Shown: positions 1 through 11,224, counted from the stretch's first letter. The stretch: 64,000 bases of DNA from Platanthera guangdongensis (GCA_039583875.1 CM077158.1:125299900-125363899), one strand, 5' to 3'. A program made the numbers and translations. The notes: generated by a model from the sequence alone, not told the origin.

Positions 1-930
1 TGGTCACTCTTGGACACACCACCCAAAAAACGTAGGCGAAGTGGTCACTCTTGGACACACCACCCAAAACAACGGATATACAATCCGTCTAACTGCGAGG
101 GAGTCTCATGCTCTCCACCATACAGCGCAGACATCCAAAAACCAGGTAGACTTCCACAGGGCACTAACGAAGGTAACAAACACTGCGGAGGTGGAAACGT
201 CCACTAACACCCACATTCAAGAAACCCAAAAAAAACCACAACACAAATACCTCGGGATTTGGCTCGACAAACTCTACTTGACATTACTAGATTCCGGACA
301 TGGTTGATCAACCCTTAGGACCGATTTACAACCCTAATTAAACTCTAATACGTTTGATAACGAGAGCTAAGGCACTTAAGCCATCGATAAGACACTTCAA
401 GGATGATTAAACATAAATAGACACGTTCAAGTTTATCATGGTAAAACAACATAACAACATGTGGTCAACAAAGCGGTTAATATTTGCAATAATTTGGAAG
501 AATAAGTGTAGAAAATTTTAGGGAACATGAAAACATAGCCGTTACCATCGAATCAGACAAGGAGAAAAGAGGAGAAACCACCACTTGTCTTGGTATTTAC
601 CGGAAAAAATCAACCGAATCACTCCACGTCGTAGGTCGGGGCAAAAAGGATGCGGGAGAAGTTGAGATCTATACAAAAATGGCGGAAAAGGGTTTAGGGC
701 CGAAAAACCCTAACGAAAAAAACTCAAGAAATGGGGAAGAAATTATCACGATAGCGTAGCTCTCGACGAGAGCTTTCCGGATCTAAGTTCGGTTGAAGAT
801 TTCGAGCACCAGAGAACCGTCAGCGGCCACCGGAAGATTCACGAAAAAGAAACTCTCTCTCTCGCTCGCTGCTCTTGTTCGGGAGAAAAATAACGGAGAA
901 GATGAAGTTTGGTTCTAAAACCTAAGTCCA

Positions 931-932
<2 letters not shown>

Positions 933-976
<44 letters not shown>
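933..976. repeat. (TA)n microsatellite in Gy1 3' LTR
   Basis: About 44 bp of pure TA dinucleotide. The other LTR has the same tract at 9762-9837, about 76 bp, so it has changed length since insertion. In minus-strand orientation it lies between the U3-like CTCGAG arrays and a CT-rich stretch, where a TATA box would be expected. Confidence 0.95.
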
Positions 977-979
<3 letters not shown>

Positions 980-1180
980 TATAAAAAGTTTTGTCAACAC
1001 GGTTTATTTCGAGCAGTTTTGCGGGAACCCAAAATAGAGATCTAGAATGACTATAAATCAAAAAGTCGTCAACATGAAAGTTGTAGATCTCGTCGAGACG
1101 AACAAATTTAATGTTGACTATTGTTTGATACGATTCCGTTTTACCCTCAAAACGGCATCTGAACGCAGACAGAAACAGCC

Positions 1181-1391
1181 TACTCGAGTAACAGCATACC
1201 TACTCGAGTAGCAGCATACCTACTCGAGTAACAGCATACCTACTCGAGTAGTAACATACCTACTCGAGTAATAACATATCTACTCGAGTAGTAACACAAT
1301 ATACTCGAGTAGAGGCTCCTTACTCGAGTAAAAACATGAATTACTCGAGTAGAAGCAGCATATACTCGAGTAGCAGCTCACCACTCGAGTT
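1181..1391. repeat. TACTCGAGTA palindrome array 1, Gy1 3' LTR
   Basis: About ten copies of the palindrome TACTCGAGTA or near variants. The first five or six units follow an exact 20-bp period, with spacers such as ACAGCATACC and GTAACATACC. Later units are irregular. The same array stands at 10043-10256 in the other LTR. Confidence 0.95.
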
Positions 1392-1557
1392 ATAGCGGGA
1401 AAAACGAAATTAGGGGTTTAAAAAGACTTCCAATTGAAAGGTGGTCAACATGAAAGTTGTAGATCTCATCCAGATGAACAAATGTAATGTTGACCATTTT
1501 TTGATACGACACCGTTTTGACCCTCAAAACGATGTCTGAACGTAAAACGAAATAGCC

Positions 1558-1750
1558 TACTCGAGTGGCAGCATACCTACTCGAGTAACAGCATACCTAC
1601 TCGAGTAACAACATATATACTCGAGTAGAAACATACCTACTCGAGTAGTAACATAATATACTCGAGTAGAGGCTCATTACTCGAGTTAAAACATGACTTA
1701 CTCGAGTAGAAGCAGCATATACTTGAGTAGTAGCTCACCACTCGAGTTAT
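1558..1750. repeat. TACTCGAGTA palindrome array 2, Gy1 3' LTR
   Basis: Second array of about nine copies, with spacers parallel to those of array 1. Arrays 1 and 2 together with the preceding hairpin block look like a roughly 370-bp segmental tandem duplication inside the LTR. Counterpart in the other LTR: 10420-10611. Confidence 0.94.
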
Positions 1751-2363
1751 TGCAGAAACAACGTAATTAGGGGTTCAAAACGGTTTCAATTCGAAAAGTG
1801 GTCAGCATGAAAGTTGTAGATATCGTCGAGACGAACGAATTTAATGTTGACCATTCTTTGATACAATGCCATTTTGACCCTAAAAATGGCACCCGATTAA
1901 AATCTAAAACGGGCTAATCGAGTAGAATCATAGCTTCTCGAGAAGACTCAGCACGGAAGCCCAAACGAGCGCCAAATTAAACGAAACTTTCACCGAAGGC
2001 GAACACCAATGCTACAAATATAACGGCGAAACCAAAACCAGAATCTGACGAGCCATTCCCGAGATATTAATCTTCGAAGTATACGACGAACATAAACAAT
2101 CCAAAACTTCAATCGCGCGCCGAGACTCCAAAAATGCTCGGATTGCGATGAAACTTGACGAGCAAGTCCAAAATTACTTAACTTAAATTCCAAATGCAAA
2201 ATCTTCCCATTACAATAAGAATTCGGCCTACTCGACCGCACGGACGCGAAATTGCCTTAACGAAATTGCGTCGTCAAATCGACGTTAAAAGTAACGACAC
2301 AACGTCATAAATCTGACGTTGCCCAAACAAATAAAATCATCGAAAAAAATCGGGGGCGTTACA

Positions 2364-2400
2364 GTCACTCCCCCTGAAAAGAAGTTTCGTCCCGAAACTT
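2364..2400 (-). other. Gy1 polypurine tract and adjacent hairpin
   Basis: Read on the minus strand, a purine-rich run containing CAGGGGGAG abuts the 3' LTR start at 2363 and would prime plus-strand DNA synthesis. Just upstream on that strand is an inverted repeat, AAGTTTCG with CGAAACTT and a loop of a few bases (2381-2400). Confidence 0.85.
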
Positions 2401-2469
2401 AACACAACTCCAAAACCAATCAAAATGATAAAATCAAACATAACTGAAAACATAACGACATACCTGAAA

Positions 2470-4083
2470 CTAAGAGAAGAGGTGCGGGTGAGATCCCCTC
2501 ATCACCGATTCCAATTCCCACGTCGCGCTCTCGACGTCTTGATTTCTCCAAAGAATCTTGACCATAGGGATGGTCTTTCTCCGCAACACCCGCTCTTAAA
2601 AATCCAGAACACGAACAGGTTCTTCCACATAAGTAAGGTTGGGCTGAATCTGGGGTATCGAGTCGAGGACTTGACGATCATTACGAACACATTTCTGCAA
2701 CTGGCTCACATGGAACACATCATGGACACTGGGGAAGGTCACAGACAATTCCAACCTATAAACCGACACTCTGATGCGCTCAAGAATCTGGAAAGGTCCC
2801 ACATACCGGGGGTCTAACTTGTGGTTCCTACCAAATCTTTTAACACCGGACATTGGAGAAACCTTCAGAAATACCAAGTCTCCAACCGCAAACTCCAGAT
2901 CGACCCTTCGAAGATGAGCATATTTCTCATAGCGTTCTTGAGCCACAAGAAGCTTTTCTCGAATATGGGTCACAGCACAATTCATCTCTTCAAGGGCTTC
3001 CGGACCTAACAACGGTCTCTCACCAACTTCAGCACAAAATAGAGGGGTTCTACAACGCCTCCCAAACAAGGCCTCAAATGGAGCCATCTGCAGACTCTCT
3101 TGATAACTATTATTGTAAGCAAACTCCATGAGTCTGAGACGCTCATCCCAAGCACCACCATGATCCAAAATATAACACCTGATCATATCTTCTATGATTT
3201 GATTTACTCTTTCCGTCAGACCATTAGTCTGCGGATGATAGGCGGTGGAATACCTTAAATCGGTACCCAACCCCTCCTGTAAACTCTTCCAAAAACGAGA
3301 CATAAATCTAGAGTCCCGATCTGATACGATGCTAATAGGCACACCATGCAACCTGATGATCTCTTCAAGATATAACTTAGCTATCTGCTTCATCGAGTAC
3401 CCAATCTTAAATGGCACAAAGTGAGCACACTTTGTCAATCTGTTGACTATCACCCAAACAGAGTCATGCCCACGGGGAGATTTTGGCAGACCGGTGATGA
3501 AATCCATTGAAATACTTTCCCATTTCCAACTTGGAATATCAAGCGGTGTCAGCTTACCACCAGGTCTTCTGTGATCAGCCTTAACACGCTGACATGTATA
3601 ACATTCCGATACAAACCTGGCGATGTCATTCTTCATCCCTGACCACCAAACAATTTGCTTTAGATATTTATACATCTTTGTGGAACCAGGGTGGTAGGCC
3701 ACACTGGAACCATGAGCTTCAGCACAGATCTTAGCTCGAATATCGCCAAAGGCGGGGACGCAAAATCTACCCCGATACTTCAGGGTGTCCAACTCATCCA
3801 CAGAGAAATTGGGTAGCTCTCCCTTCACCGTTCTATTCCGGAGAAGTAACAAATCCGGATCATCCTTCTGATGTGCTCGAGTAAGGGAAATCCAAGAGGG
3901 TTCTTCTGCTTCTAGACTATCAGACACAGTACTACTCTCATCCTCAATATCCATCAACAAAAAATCTTCTATCAAGGACTGCACCGATAGATTAAAAATC
4001 TTAGCGGTCTTCCTACTCAAGGCATCGGCTACTACATTAGCCTTTCTTGGATGATAGAGAATTTCCACTTCATAATCCGCCAC
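2470..4083 (-). pseudogene. Gy1 pol: RNase H end, integrase, frameshifted chromodomain
   Basis: The 5' end holds the RNase H tail (ADALSRK). Integrase follows: an HHCC zinc-binding region (HPGSTKMYKYL ... CYTCQRVKA) and a catalytic D, D, E triad visible in SMDFITG, VSDRDSRF and LTERVNQ. A GPY/F-like segment (YVGPFQILERI) comes next. The first reading frame stops at 2596-2598, but the shifted frame continues to a stop at 2470 and encodes a chromodomain-like tail with the core MVKILWRN and ATWELE. This places Gy1 in the chromoviruses, probably Tekay/Del-like. The frameshift means this copy makes no complete integrase. Chromodomains of this group target insertion to heterochromatin (family knowledge). 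Confidence 0.92.
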
Positions 4084-4122
4084 ATATTCTAACCACCGAC
4101 GCTAGCGCAGATTTAGTTCTTT

Positions 4123-4656
4123 CTAAGTGAAGACGTACTTCAAACTCTTATGGTCAGTATAGATCTTGCACATCGCGCCATATAATAAGTATCTCCAGAG
4201 CTTCAGTGCATAAATTACGGCAGTAAATTCCAAATCGTGCGTCAGATAGTTTCTCTCGTGGATCTTTAGTTGTCTCGATCCATACGCAATCACCTTACCA
4301 TCTTGCATTAAAACGCAACCAAGTCCGATATGTGTCGCATCGACATACACAGCATACTCAACTCCTTCAGTAGGTAAGGTTAAAATCGGAGCAGTACATA
4401 ATCTCTTCTTTTTCTCTTGGAAAGCCTCTTCACATTTGTCACTCCAAATGAAAGCAGTATTCTTCTGAGTAAGTCTAGTTAGAGGAGCAGACAACACCGA
4501 AAATCCTTCCACGAATCTTCTGTAATAGCCAGCTCGGCCTAAGAAACTCCTAATCTCCTTCGGCGTAGAAGGTCTCTCCCACTCCAGTACCGCAGAAATC
4601 TTGGTCGGGTCTACAGAAATACCGTCCTTACTTACCACATGACCCAGAAAGGACAC
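4123..4656 (-). pseudogene. Gy1 pol: RT end and RNase H
   Basis: Continues in frame from the RT segment after a single TAG at 4657-4659. It begins with the RT thumb/connection motif [10 protein letters not shown] and runs into RNase H. The acidic residues are visible in [13 protein letters not shown], the glutamate of HDLEFTAV and [10 protein letters not shown]. Two further TAG codons at about 4120 and 4104 separate it from the integrase part. All three look like CAG to TAG changes. Without the stops it would be one continuous pol reading frame. Confidence 0.92.
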
Positions 4657-5403
4657 CTAAGGTAGCCAAAACTCACACTTGCTCAACTTCGCATATAACT
4701 TATGCTCCCTTAGGGTCGACAAAACCAGACGCAAATGCTGAGTATGCTCCTCAACATTGCGAGAATACACCAAGACATCATCTATGAACACAATAACAAA
4801 TCGGTCCAAGAAATCCTTAAACACCAGATTCATCAAATCCATGAAGGCAGAAGGTGCATTGGTTAAACCAAAAGACATCACCAGAAACTCATAATGTCCA
4901 TGTCGTGAACGAAAAGCGGTTCGAGGAATATCTGCCTCTCGAATCCTCAACTGGTGGTAGCCTGAGCGAAGATCGATCTTTGAAAATACCAAGCTACCAC
5001 ACAATTGGTCAAACAAATCATCAATCCTTGGCAGGGGATATCTATTCTTAATTGTGACCTTGTTCAATTCCCTATAATCGATGCAAAGTCTCATCGATCC
5101 ATCTTTCTTATTGACGAACAAAACAGGAGCACCCCATGGAGAAGTACTTGGCCTAATAAAACCACACCTCAGCAACTCATCGAGCTGAGTACGCAACTCG
5201 TCCAACTCACGCGGAGCCATACGGTACGGTGCTTTAGCAATGGGACGAGTGCCCGGTTCGAGGTCTATCACAAACTCTATCTCCCTTTCAGGAGGAAATC
5301 CTGGAAGACTATCAGGAAAGACATCTGGAAACTCTCGCACCATCGAGGTATCCTCAAGACGTGGCGTAACAAAAGCTGTTTCCAGAGCAGAAATAGAAAC
5401 CAA
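4657..5403 (-). pseudogene. Gy1 pol: reverse transcriptase
   Basis: Copies the element RNA into DNA. Visible RT motifs are [16 protein letters not shown], the [17 protein letters not shown] block, [36 protein letters not shown] and the active-site motif FIDDVLVYS. The domain itself is unbroken over 248 codons. It stops at TAG 4657-4659, where the family normally continues into the next conserved motif. Upstream it is separated from protease by a TAG at 5473-5475, so this domain is intact but stranded between stops. Confidence 0.94.
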
Positions 5404-5472
5404 AAACGCCTCGCAACCAGACTCTATAGCACGATAAGCACGTACCGCAGAAATGTTAGGAGAAACTTTGTC

Positions 5473-5834
5473 CTAAAATCCATAGACGCTCATAGGTTGT
5501 CCGTCGTCCATTCTGAAATCCAATCGCTTAGCCTTGCACTGGATGACCGCATCATATTTGGACAGCCAGTCCATGCCCAGAATCACGTCAAAATCAGACA
5601 GATCCAAAATCATCAGATCCGTATATGCCAGAAAATTTCCAAGACAAATAGGGCATCTCAGAACTCCTTGGTTAGATATCACTGAATCACCGGAAGGGAG
5701 CTTGACATTGAAGGAGCCTCCTAATTGGTCGACACTCAGACGGTGCTTATCAACAAATATTCGGGCCACAAAGGAATGGGTGGCACCCGAATCGAAAAGA
5801 ACGTGCGCCCACCTATTCCGCACCTTAAACTCCC
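5473..5834 (-). pseudogene. Gy1 pol: aspartic protease
   Basis: Retropepsin-like domain that would cleave Gag-Pol. The active site is LFDSGATHSF, with the flap and C-terminal region ILGMDWLSKY typical of gypsy proteases. It lies in the same frame as Gag but is separated by stops inside 5835-5918. Those stops fall in a stretch with GT and AG borders that I treat as a possible intron. The first ATG-like start shown by simple ORF finding is a GTG and is not meaningful; the domain is expected to be made as part of a Gag-Pol polyprotein. Confidence 0.9.
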
Positions 5835-5918
5835 CTAAAATCGTAACATACGTAACTAAACGAACAATAACTAGGCCAACAAGGATAATTAATAAGGATA
5901 AATTAAACTGAGGCTAAC
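5835..5918 (-). other. Candidate 84-nt intron between Gy1 gag and protease
   Basis: On the minus strand the segment starts CAG|GTTAG and ends GATTTTAG|GG. It is AT-rich, contains in-frame stops, and is exactly 84 nt long, so removing it restores one frame from gag into protease. The codons on each side line up with the usual gag-protease linker. Alternatives: stop codons acquired in an ordinary linker, or a readthrough arrangement. Short for a plant intron but within the possible range. Confidence 0.45.
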
Positions 5919-7145
5919 CTGATATCACTTGCGTAGAGGTTTGGGCTTCCTCGCTGGTCATCACGTTCAGCTTTCCCTTTCCTTTATCCAGGCTTGGCGG
6001 CGGCGGCAGAGCTCGAAGTGGGGCAGGCTGCAGTGGGGGCTGAGCCTGGTGGCACGAAGACTTCTGGTGTCCCTTCTGCCCACACTGGAAGCAAACCCTT
6101 TCTTTCATCCAGCAACGAGTCACATCATGACCCTTCCTTGCACAGAACGAGCACACATGTTCTTCCTTGGGTGCATCTTGGATGGCATGCACCTGCTGCT
6201 GCTTCAGGGTTGCAGTCCTCTTGAAGCACCTTTCGTAGGGGTGGCTGGGTCGACCACAGAAGCTACACACATCCTTACTTTTCTTCTTCGAAGAAGGGCC
6301 AAATACCCTGGTGTTACCATCCTCAACACCTTTTATTTTCTCCTTCCTTGCCGCAGCACTGCGACTCTTGGCGTTTTCAATCGCCTCCACTTTTAAAGCG
6401 GCTTCCACTGCTTCAGCATAACTTTCAGCTTGGTAAGCGCATGCCAACTGCTGGACATCGCTTCTTAGTCCTCCCAAGAAACGTTTCACTCTACCCTCCT
6501 CAGAAGCTACCAAATCCGGAGCAAACCTGCTCAGTTTGCTAAACTCAATCTCGTACTCGCTCATGGTGAGCTGTCTCTGCTTTAGATGCAGGAAGTTATT
6601 CATCAGGCGGTCTTGCTCGACCGAGGGTAGAAACTTTTTCAGCAACATTTTCTTAAAAGATTCCCAAGTACAGCCTTCCTTCAGGCTCTCTCTTTCCCGA
6701 ATCCACCAACTCTTCGCCAAACCTTTTAACTGATAGCTGCAATCATTACTCGCTGGGCTTCTAGAATTCCGGAATATGAAAACATCTCCTCGATGGAGAT
6801 GATCCAATCATCTAAAATCAGAAAGTTAGCACTCTCGTCGTATGTGGGAGGTCACAATCGTTGGAAGTGCGATATGAAATTCATTTCTAGGGGTATCACC
6901 ATCGGGGCCACCAGAGGAGTAGAGGAATCGGGCACAGCTTGGCCCAAGGCAGGCTCTTGCACTAAGGGTTGCTGCGCGGGAGCGGCAGACAACAAGGACT
7001 CAATTTGTGATTGCATCGCAACTACTTGCGTTGACAGAGCCTCATTGCTCTGAAGCAGACTCTCGATAAGCGCATCACTTTGCGCACCTGATGACTCACC
7101 CTCCAACTGGGGAGTCGAACTTGTCGCAGGACGCTTTGGCGGCAT
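5919..7145 (-). pseudogene. Gy1 gag
   Basis: Structural Gag protein. I start at the ATG of MPPKRPATSS (7143-7145), which fits chromovirus gag starts better than the upstream MMSC. The core capsid region shows LDDWIISIEEMF and LKGLAKSWW. The C-terminal part carries three zinc knuckles of CX2CX4HX4C type: CSFCGRPSHPYERC, CSFCARKGHDVTRC and CFQCGQKGHQKSSC. It is broken by a TGA at 6852-6854, where the family usually has arginine (consistent with CGA to TGA), and by a one-base loss near 6736. Gag ends at a TAG (5914-5916) inside the candidate intron. Confidence 0.9.
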
Positions 7146-7810
7146 TTCTAAAAAAAAATCAAACGAACAACTCATCAAAATCCTAGCTTACAACAAAGCC
7201 ACGCAACTTGTTCAGACCATACTTAAAAGACACTTGCTTATGCTGCAACTTGCTCTGGGATTTTATAATGATGCTATGTCCTACATAGGATGATATCCTC
7301 TCATCCTATTGACTCTTATGCCCATGACATGAATGCATGTATTCATATTCATTTTCTGATTTAAAACCATGTGTGTACATATGTCATCCCGCAAATCTTT
7401 AGCTTGAAACGTTGTGCTTATGCAATGTTATGCTATGCATGATGGTGCTATGCATTCTAAAAAGGCCCTAATGCATGTTATGAGCGGCGTACGCATGAAA
7501 ATGTTATGCATCCCATACTATATGACATTCTCATGCAACGAAAAAGAAACGTGTTAGTCGCATTCATGTGGTGAGGTTATGCATCCCATAATACATAACC
7601 CTCACATGTTGCCCCTAAGGTGGATCCATATACAGACACATACTATGCATCCCATACTACATAATATGCCCCATATACTTCATGTTATGCTATGAGTGTA
7701 GTGTTCGTGCTTCCGCCGAGACGTGCTGATGACATATCGGTGTGTGGTATGATATGATGCTAAACACCTAATAACAACAAGGAGAGGTTGCCCGAAAATT
7801 TGTCAAGTAA
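7146..7810 (-). other. Gy1 5' leader
   Basis: Untranslated region between the primer binding site and gag. It has at least three copies of a block reading TATGCATCCCATA on the plus strand (about 7504, 7578 and 7643), several inside imperfect inverted repeats. The same blocks appear, much diverged, in Gy2 at 19560-19790. I see no ORF with recognisable homology. Confidence 0.75.
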
Positions 7811-7826
7811 CCTCCCTCTGATACCA
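7811..7826 (-). other. Gy1 primer binding site (tRNA-Met)
   Basis: The minus strand reads TGGTATCAGAGGGAGG. The first 11 bases are complementary to the 3' end of plant initiator tRNA-Met. Two bases (7827-7828) separate it from the LTR end at 7829. This fixes both the element orientation and the inner LTR boundary. Confidence 0.9.
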
Positions 7827-9759
7827 ACTGTCACAACCCGCATTTTCACCACATAAATAGCTTATCAGAGTAGGGGAAAATGTGTGTCATGATGCCACAT
7901 CAGTAGGGGATAACTGCAGACGCTCAGGCAAAAACCTACTTAATCATGGAGAAAGATCCTTTAAGTTATTTTAAGGAAAATCAGTTAAGTGCAACAGTCA
8001 GCTGTATCCCTCGTCTTAGTGGCTCATTTAGTCCACGAATCAAAATATGGTTATACGCTGCGGAAAAATACTTGTTTAGATTGACTCAAACATCTTACAT
8101 GAGAATAAACGTCCCCAGAGGACAACTCATGTCATGCACAACTCTAAATTTATTATAGTAGGAAAGATAGCTTTTATGGTCACTAAAAATAACGGGTTAG
8201 AGTTTCAAATCATGTAATGTATGAAGTAATAGTAGTAGATTTTATAGTTGAAAATACCTAACATGCATTCCTAGCATAAATCCTCCCAAAGAGCAAGTAA
8301 ACCACATCCACTATTAAATAAATGAGCAACTAGCAAGTATCAGCAACTAACAAAATCAGTGGGCGCCAACAAACTGACACGAACCCACGAACAAAAGTAT
8401 GTCTGAACTAGTAAAACAAAAACAAAAAAACCAACGAACTACCTCGCTAAGACGAGGCAACAACCACGACCAACACTGCCGCCAGAAAACTCCAAAATTA
8501 GCACTGCTACCTGCTACAACTCTGAACCTGAGGCATTCCAAAGACAGAACACCTCAGCAAGAAGGTACAAGTAGTGGCAAGAAAAAAATAATAAGCCAAA
8601 ATAAACAAAGGTCAACAGGGGTACCAGCCCAAGACCAAAAGTACTGAAGCAAAGTACAAAAGAAACAGGGCATCAACAGGAAGAGAACTCCTACGTGACT
8701 TGTCACGTTCCACAAGAGTACACAAGACGCACAAGGCTATAAGGTGACTACATAAATATTTCCCCAGAAAGAAAAAAAAAACAAAACCTTCATTAGGCAC
8801 CTGTGGTCGACCCTAACCGAAATCACGGCGAAGTGGTCACTCTTGGACACACCACCCAAAAAACGCAAGCGAAGTGGTCACTCTTGGACACACCACCCAA
8901 AACAATGGATATACAATCCGTCTAACTGCGAGGGAGTCTCATGCTCTCCACCATACAGCGCAGACATCCAAAAACCAGGTAGACTTCCACAGGGCACTAA
9001 CGAAGGTAACAAACACTGCGGAGGTGGAAACGTCCACTAACACCCGCATTCAAGAAACCAAAAAAAAACCACAACACAAATACCTCGGGATTTGGCTCTA
9101 CAAACTCTACTTGACATTACTAGATTCCGGACATGGTTGATCAACCCTTAGGACCGATTGACAACCCTAATTAAACTCTAATACGTTTGATAACGAGAGC
9201 TAAGGCACTTAAGCCATCGATAAGACACTTCAAGGACGATTAAACATAAATAGACAAGTTCAAGTTTATCATGGCAAAACAACATAACAACATGTGGTCA
9301 ACAAAGCGGTTAATCTTTGCAATAATTTGGAAGAATAAGTGTAGAAAATTTTAGGGAACATGAAAACATAGCCGTTACCATCGAATCAGACAAGGAGAAA
9401 AGAGGAGAAACCACCACTTGCCTTGGTATTTACCGGAAAAAATCCACCGAATCACTCCACGTCGTAGGTCGGGGCAAAAAGGATGCGGGAGAAGTTGAGA
9501 TCTAGACGAAAATGGCGGAAAATGGATTAGGGCCGAAAAACCCTAACGAAAAAAACTCAAGCAATGGGGAAGAAATTACCACGATAGCGTAGCTCTCGGC
9601 GAGAGCTTTCCGGATCTAAGTTCGGTTGAAGATTTCGAGCACCGGAGAACCGTCGGCGGCCACCGGAAGATTCACGAAAAAGAAACTCTCTCTCTCGCTG
9701 CTCTGGTTCGGGAGAAAAATAACAGAGAAGATGAAGTTTGGTTCTAAAACCTAAGTCCA

Positions 9760-9761
<2 letters not shown>

Positions 9762-9837
<76 letters not shown>
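9762..9837. repeat. (TA)n microsatellite in Gy1 5' LTR
   Basis: Pure TA dinucleotide, roughly 30 bp longer than the copy at 933-976. On the minus strand it precedes a CT-rich stretch, a plausible expanded TATA box. Confidence 0.95.
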
Positions 9838-9840
<3 letters not shown>

Positions 9841-9930
9841 TATAAAAAGTTTTGTCAAAAACGGTTTATTTCGAGCAGTTTTACGGGAACCAAAATTAGA
9901 GGTCTAGGATGACTTCAAATCAAAACGGCG

Positions 9931-9979
9931 TCAACATGAAAGTTGTAGATCTCGTCGAGACGAACAAATTTCATGTTGA
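9931..9979. repeat. Hairpin block in Gy1 LTR (copy 1 of 3)
   Basis: An 11-bp perfect inverted repeat, TCAACATGAAA and TTTCATGTTGA, encloses a loop containing TCTCGTCGAGA. Related copies lie at 10307-10355 and 10664-10712 in this LTR and at 1069-1117, 1445-1493 and 1802-1850 in the other. Each of the first two precedes a CTCGAG array. Confidence 0.85.
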
Positions 9980-10042
9980 CCATATTTTGATACGATGCCG
10001 TTTTACCCTCAAAACGGCCTCTGAACGCAGACAGAAACAGCC

Positions 10043-10256
10043 TACTCGAGTAACAGCATACCTACTCGAGTAGCAGCATACCTACTCGAGTAACAGCATA
10101 CCTACTCTAGTAGTAACATACCTACTCGAGTAATAACATACCTACTCGAGTAGTAACACAATATACTCGAGTAGAGGCACATTACTCGAGTAAAAACATG
10201 AATTACTCGAGTAGAAGCAGCATATACTCGAGTAGCAGCTCACCACTCGAGTTATA
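10043..10256. repeat. TACTCGAGTA array 1, Gy1 5' LTR
   Basis: About ten palindrome copies with a 20-bp period at the start. One copy has decayed to CTCTAG. Counterpart of 1181-1391. Confidence 0.95.
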
Positions 10257-10419
10257 GTGAGACAAATGCAATTAGGGGTTTAAAACGACTTCAAATCGAA
10301 AGGTGGTCAACATGAATGTTGTATATCTCATCGAGACGAACAAAGTTCATGTTGACCATTGTTTGATACGACACCGTTTTGACCCTCAAAACGATGTCTG
10401 AACATAAAACGAAACAGCC

Positions 10420-10611
10420 TACTCGAGTGGCAGCATACCTACTCGAGTAACAGCATACCTACTCGAGTAACAACATATATACTCGAGTAGTAACATATCT
10501 ACTCAAGTAGTAACATAATATACTCGAGTAAAGTCTCATTACTCGAGTTAAAACATGACTTACTCGAGTAGAAGCAGCATATACTCGAGTAGCATCTCAC
10601 CACTCAAGTTA
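10420..10611. repeat. TACTCGAGTA array 2, Gy1 5' LTR
   Basis: About nine copies, two of them decayed to CTCAAG. Counterpart of 1558-1750. Confidence 0.94.
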
Positions 10612-11224
10612 TTGCAGAAACAAGGGAATTAGGGGTTCAAAACGGCTTCAATTCGAAAAGTGGTCAACATGAAAGATGTAGATATCGTCGAGATGAACGA
10701 ATTTCATGTTGACCATTTTTTGATACAACACCTTTTGACCCTCGAAACGGCGCCCGAGTAAAATCTGAAACGGGCTAATCGAGTAAAACCATAGCTTCTC
10801 GAGAAGACTCAGCACGGAAGCCCAAATGAGCGCCGAATTAAAAGAAACTTGCACCGAAGGCGAACACCAATGCTACAAATCTAATGGCGAAATGAAAACC
10901 AGAATCTGACGAGCCATTCCCGAGATATTAATCTTCGAAGTATACAACGAACATAAACAATCCAAAACTTCAATCCTGCGCCGAGACTCCAAAAATGCTC
11001 GGATTGCGATGAAACTTGACGAGCAAGTCCAAAATTACTTAACTTAAATTCCAAATGCAAAATCTTCCCATTACAACAAGAATTCGGCCTACTCGATCGC
11101 ACGAACGCGAAATTGCCTTAACGGCATTGCGCCGTCAAATCGACGTTAAAAGTAAAGCCACGACGTCATAAATCTGACGTTGCCCAAACAAATAAAATCA
11201 TCGAAAAAAATCGGGGGCGTTACA

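Larger units (their letters stand above)
1..2363 (-). repeat. Gy1 3' LTR, left part missing
   Basis: This is the downstream LTR of the minus-strand gypsy element Gy1. It matches 8834-11224 almost base for base by eye, apart from a shorter (TA)n tract and scattered substitutions. Position 1 corresponds to 8834, so about 1 kb of the LTR lies left of the window. It ends on the plus strand in CGTTACA at 2363, which on the minus strand is the LTR start TGTAACG. It contains a (TA)n tract, two TACTCGAGTA arrays and three copies of a hairpin-forming block. The small ORFs here recur identically in the other LTR and have no homology that I recognise, so I do not call them genes. Confidence 0.93.
7829..11224 (-). 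repeat. Gy1 5' LTR
   Basis: Complete 3396-bp LTR bounded on the plus strand by TGTCACAAC (7829) and CGTTACA (11224), so the ends are TGT...ACA in both orientations. The inner boundary is set by the PBS and the outer one by the abrupt switch to copia pol sequence at 11225. It holds a 76-bp (TA)n tract (9762-9837), two CTCGAG arrays and three hairpin blocks. The 5-bp target duplication cannot be tested because the left end of Gy1 is outside the window; the right flank begins AGCTC. Confidence 0.93.

Noticed and set aside
10..307. Overlapping ORFs of 65 and 88 codons, repeated at 8843-9140
   Set aside because: They lie inside the two Gy1 LTRs, identical by descent, antisense to the element, with no recognisable domain.
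1181..1391. CRISPR-like array (short repeats with spacers at 20-bp period)
   Set aside because: The spacers are themselves repetitive, the array is inside a plant LTR, is duplicated in both LTRs, and there are no cas genes.
5005..5685. 226-codon plus-strand ORF
   Set aside because: Antisense shadow of the Gy1 RT and protease; conserved motifs read only on the minus strand.
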